28,975 bases of DNA, from assembly GCA_004560045.1 (NCBI GenBank), contig SFWF01000034.1:1-28975 (forward strand). Direction: 5' to 3'. The translations under genes were made by a program, and so were the position numbers. The stretch is from a bacterium. Its GTDB lineage: Bacteria; Bacillota; Clostridia; Oscillospirales; Acutalibacteraceae. Positions 28,951 through 28,975 of the stretch are shown in pieces. The notes beneath the pieces were generated by a model. That model saw only the letters and a list, made by a program, of their open reading frames with translations, was not told the origin of the DNA and did no database searches. Within the stretch, counting starts at the first letter, position 1. Every line of letters begins with the position of its first letter.

Positions 28951-28975
28951 ATGAAAAAGCAAATGAATTACACAA
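28951..28975 (+). CDS. Start of a truncated gene
   Basis: ATGAAAAAGCAAATGAATTA begins at 28951, encoding MKKQMNYT before the window ends. AGGAG lies at 28936-28940, about 10 nt ahead, and a plausible promoter is further upstream. Too little remains to say what it encodes. Confidence 0.4.

Overview
The window looks like a chromosomal segment of an anaerobic, fermentative Clostridia-type Firmicute, most like the gut Oscillospiraceae/Ruminococcaceae. The evidence is type III glutamine synthetase, strong AGGAGG ribosome sites, TTGACA/TATAAT promoters with frequent TGn extensions, lipoproteins with short Clostridial signal peptides, a DUF1292 protein, a Firmicute-like 6S RNA, and a multi-subunit NAD-linked [FeFe] hydrogenase. 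No rRNA, tRNA, phage or CRISPR genes were seen.

Layout. (1) 1-2250: a PfkB-family sugar kinase (KDG kinase-like, minus strand), a DUF1292 protein, and a probable 6S RNA with its own terminator. (2) 2.2-9.3 kb: nitrogen and amino-acid acquisition, with glnN (GSIII) followed by a complete branched-chain amino-acid ABC transporter livJ-H-M-G-F. Its binding protein is separated from the rest by an attenuator-like hairpin. (3) 9.4-13.0 kb: an unrecognised 252-aa protein on the minus strand, then an AraC regulator, a secreted GH16 glucanase lipoprotein and a small lipoprotein. (4) 13.0-14.8 kb: a gene-poor island with a 292-bp element bounded by perfect 21-bp inverted repeats, several copies of a three-hairpin repeat, and a frameshifted DUF559 nuclease gene lying between two inverted copies of that repeat. 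(5) 14.8-16.8 kb: nicotinamidase-like hydrolase plus NAD synthetase (NAD salvage) and a zinc-ribbon protein. (6) 16.9-25.1 kb: a ten-gene minus-strand operon. It encodes four electron-bifurcating-type hydrogenase subunits (NuoE-like, HndB-like, NuoF-like, catalytic HydA) wrapped around a second, divergent [FeFe]-hydrogenase-like protein, two DRTGG proteins, two GHKL ATPases and a PHP phosphoesterase. (7) 25.2-28.3 kb: a divergent Crp/Fnr regulator in an operon with a TauA/SsuA-type ABC transporter. (8) 28.3-28.97 kb: a second repeat island carrying the same families as region 4, then the first codons of a gene cut by the window end.

How it works together. The hydrogenase operon and the Crp/ABC operon share a 207-bp divergent promoter region flanked by inverted motifs. 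The divergent hydrogenase paralogue has Ala where catalytic enzymes have the proton-relay Cys, which suggests an H2 or redox sensor. The neighbouring ATPases, DRTGG proteins and PHP protein are candidates for its output pathway. This sensor/effector module is the most interesting gene system here. The most interesting non-coding signal is the three-hairpin repeat family, whose copies show compensatory base changes and flank the DUF559 nuclease gene.
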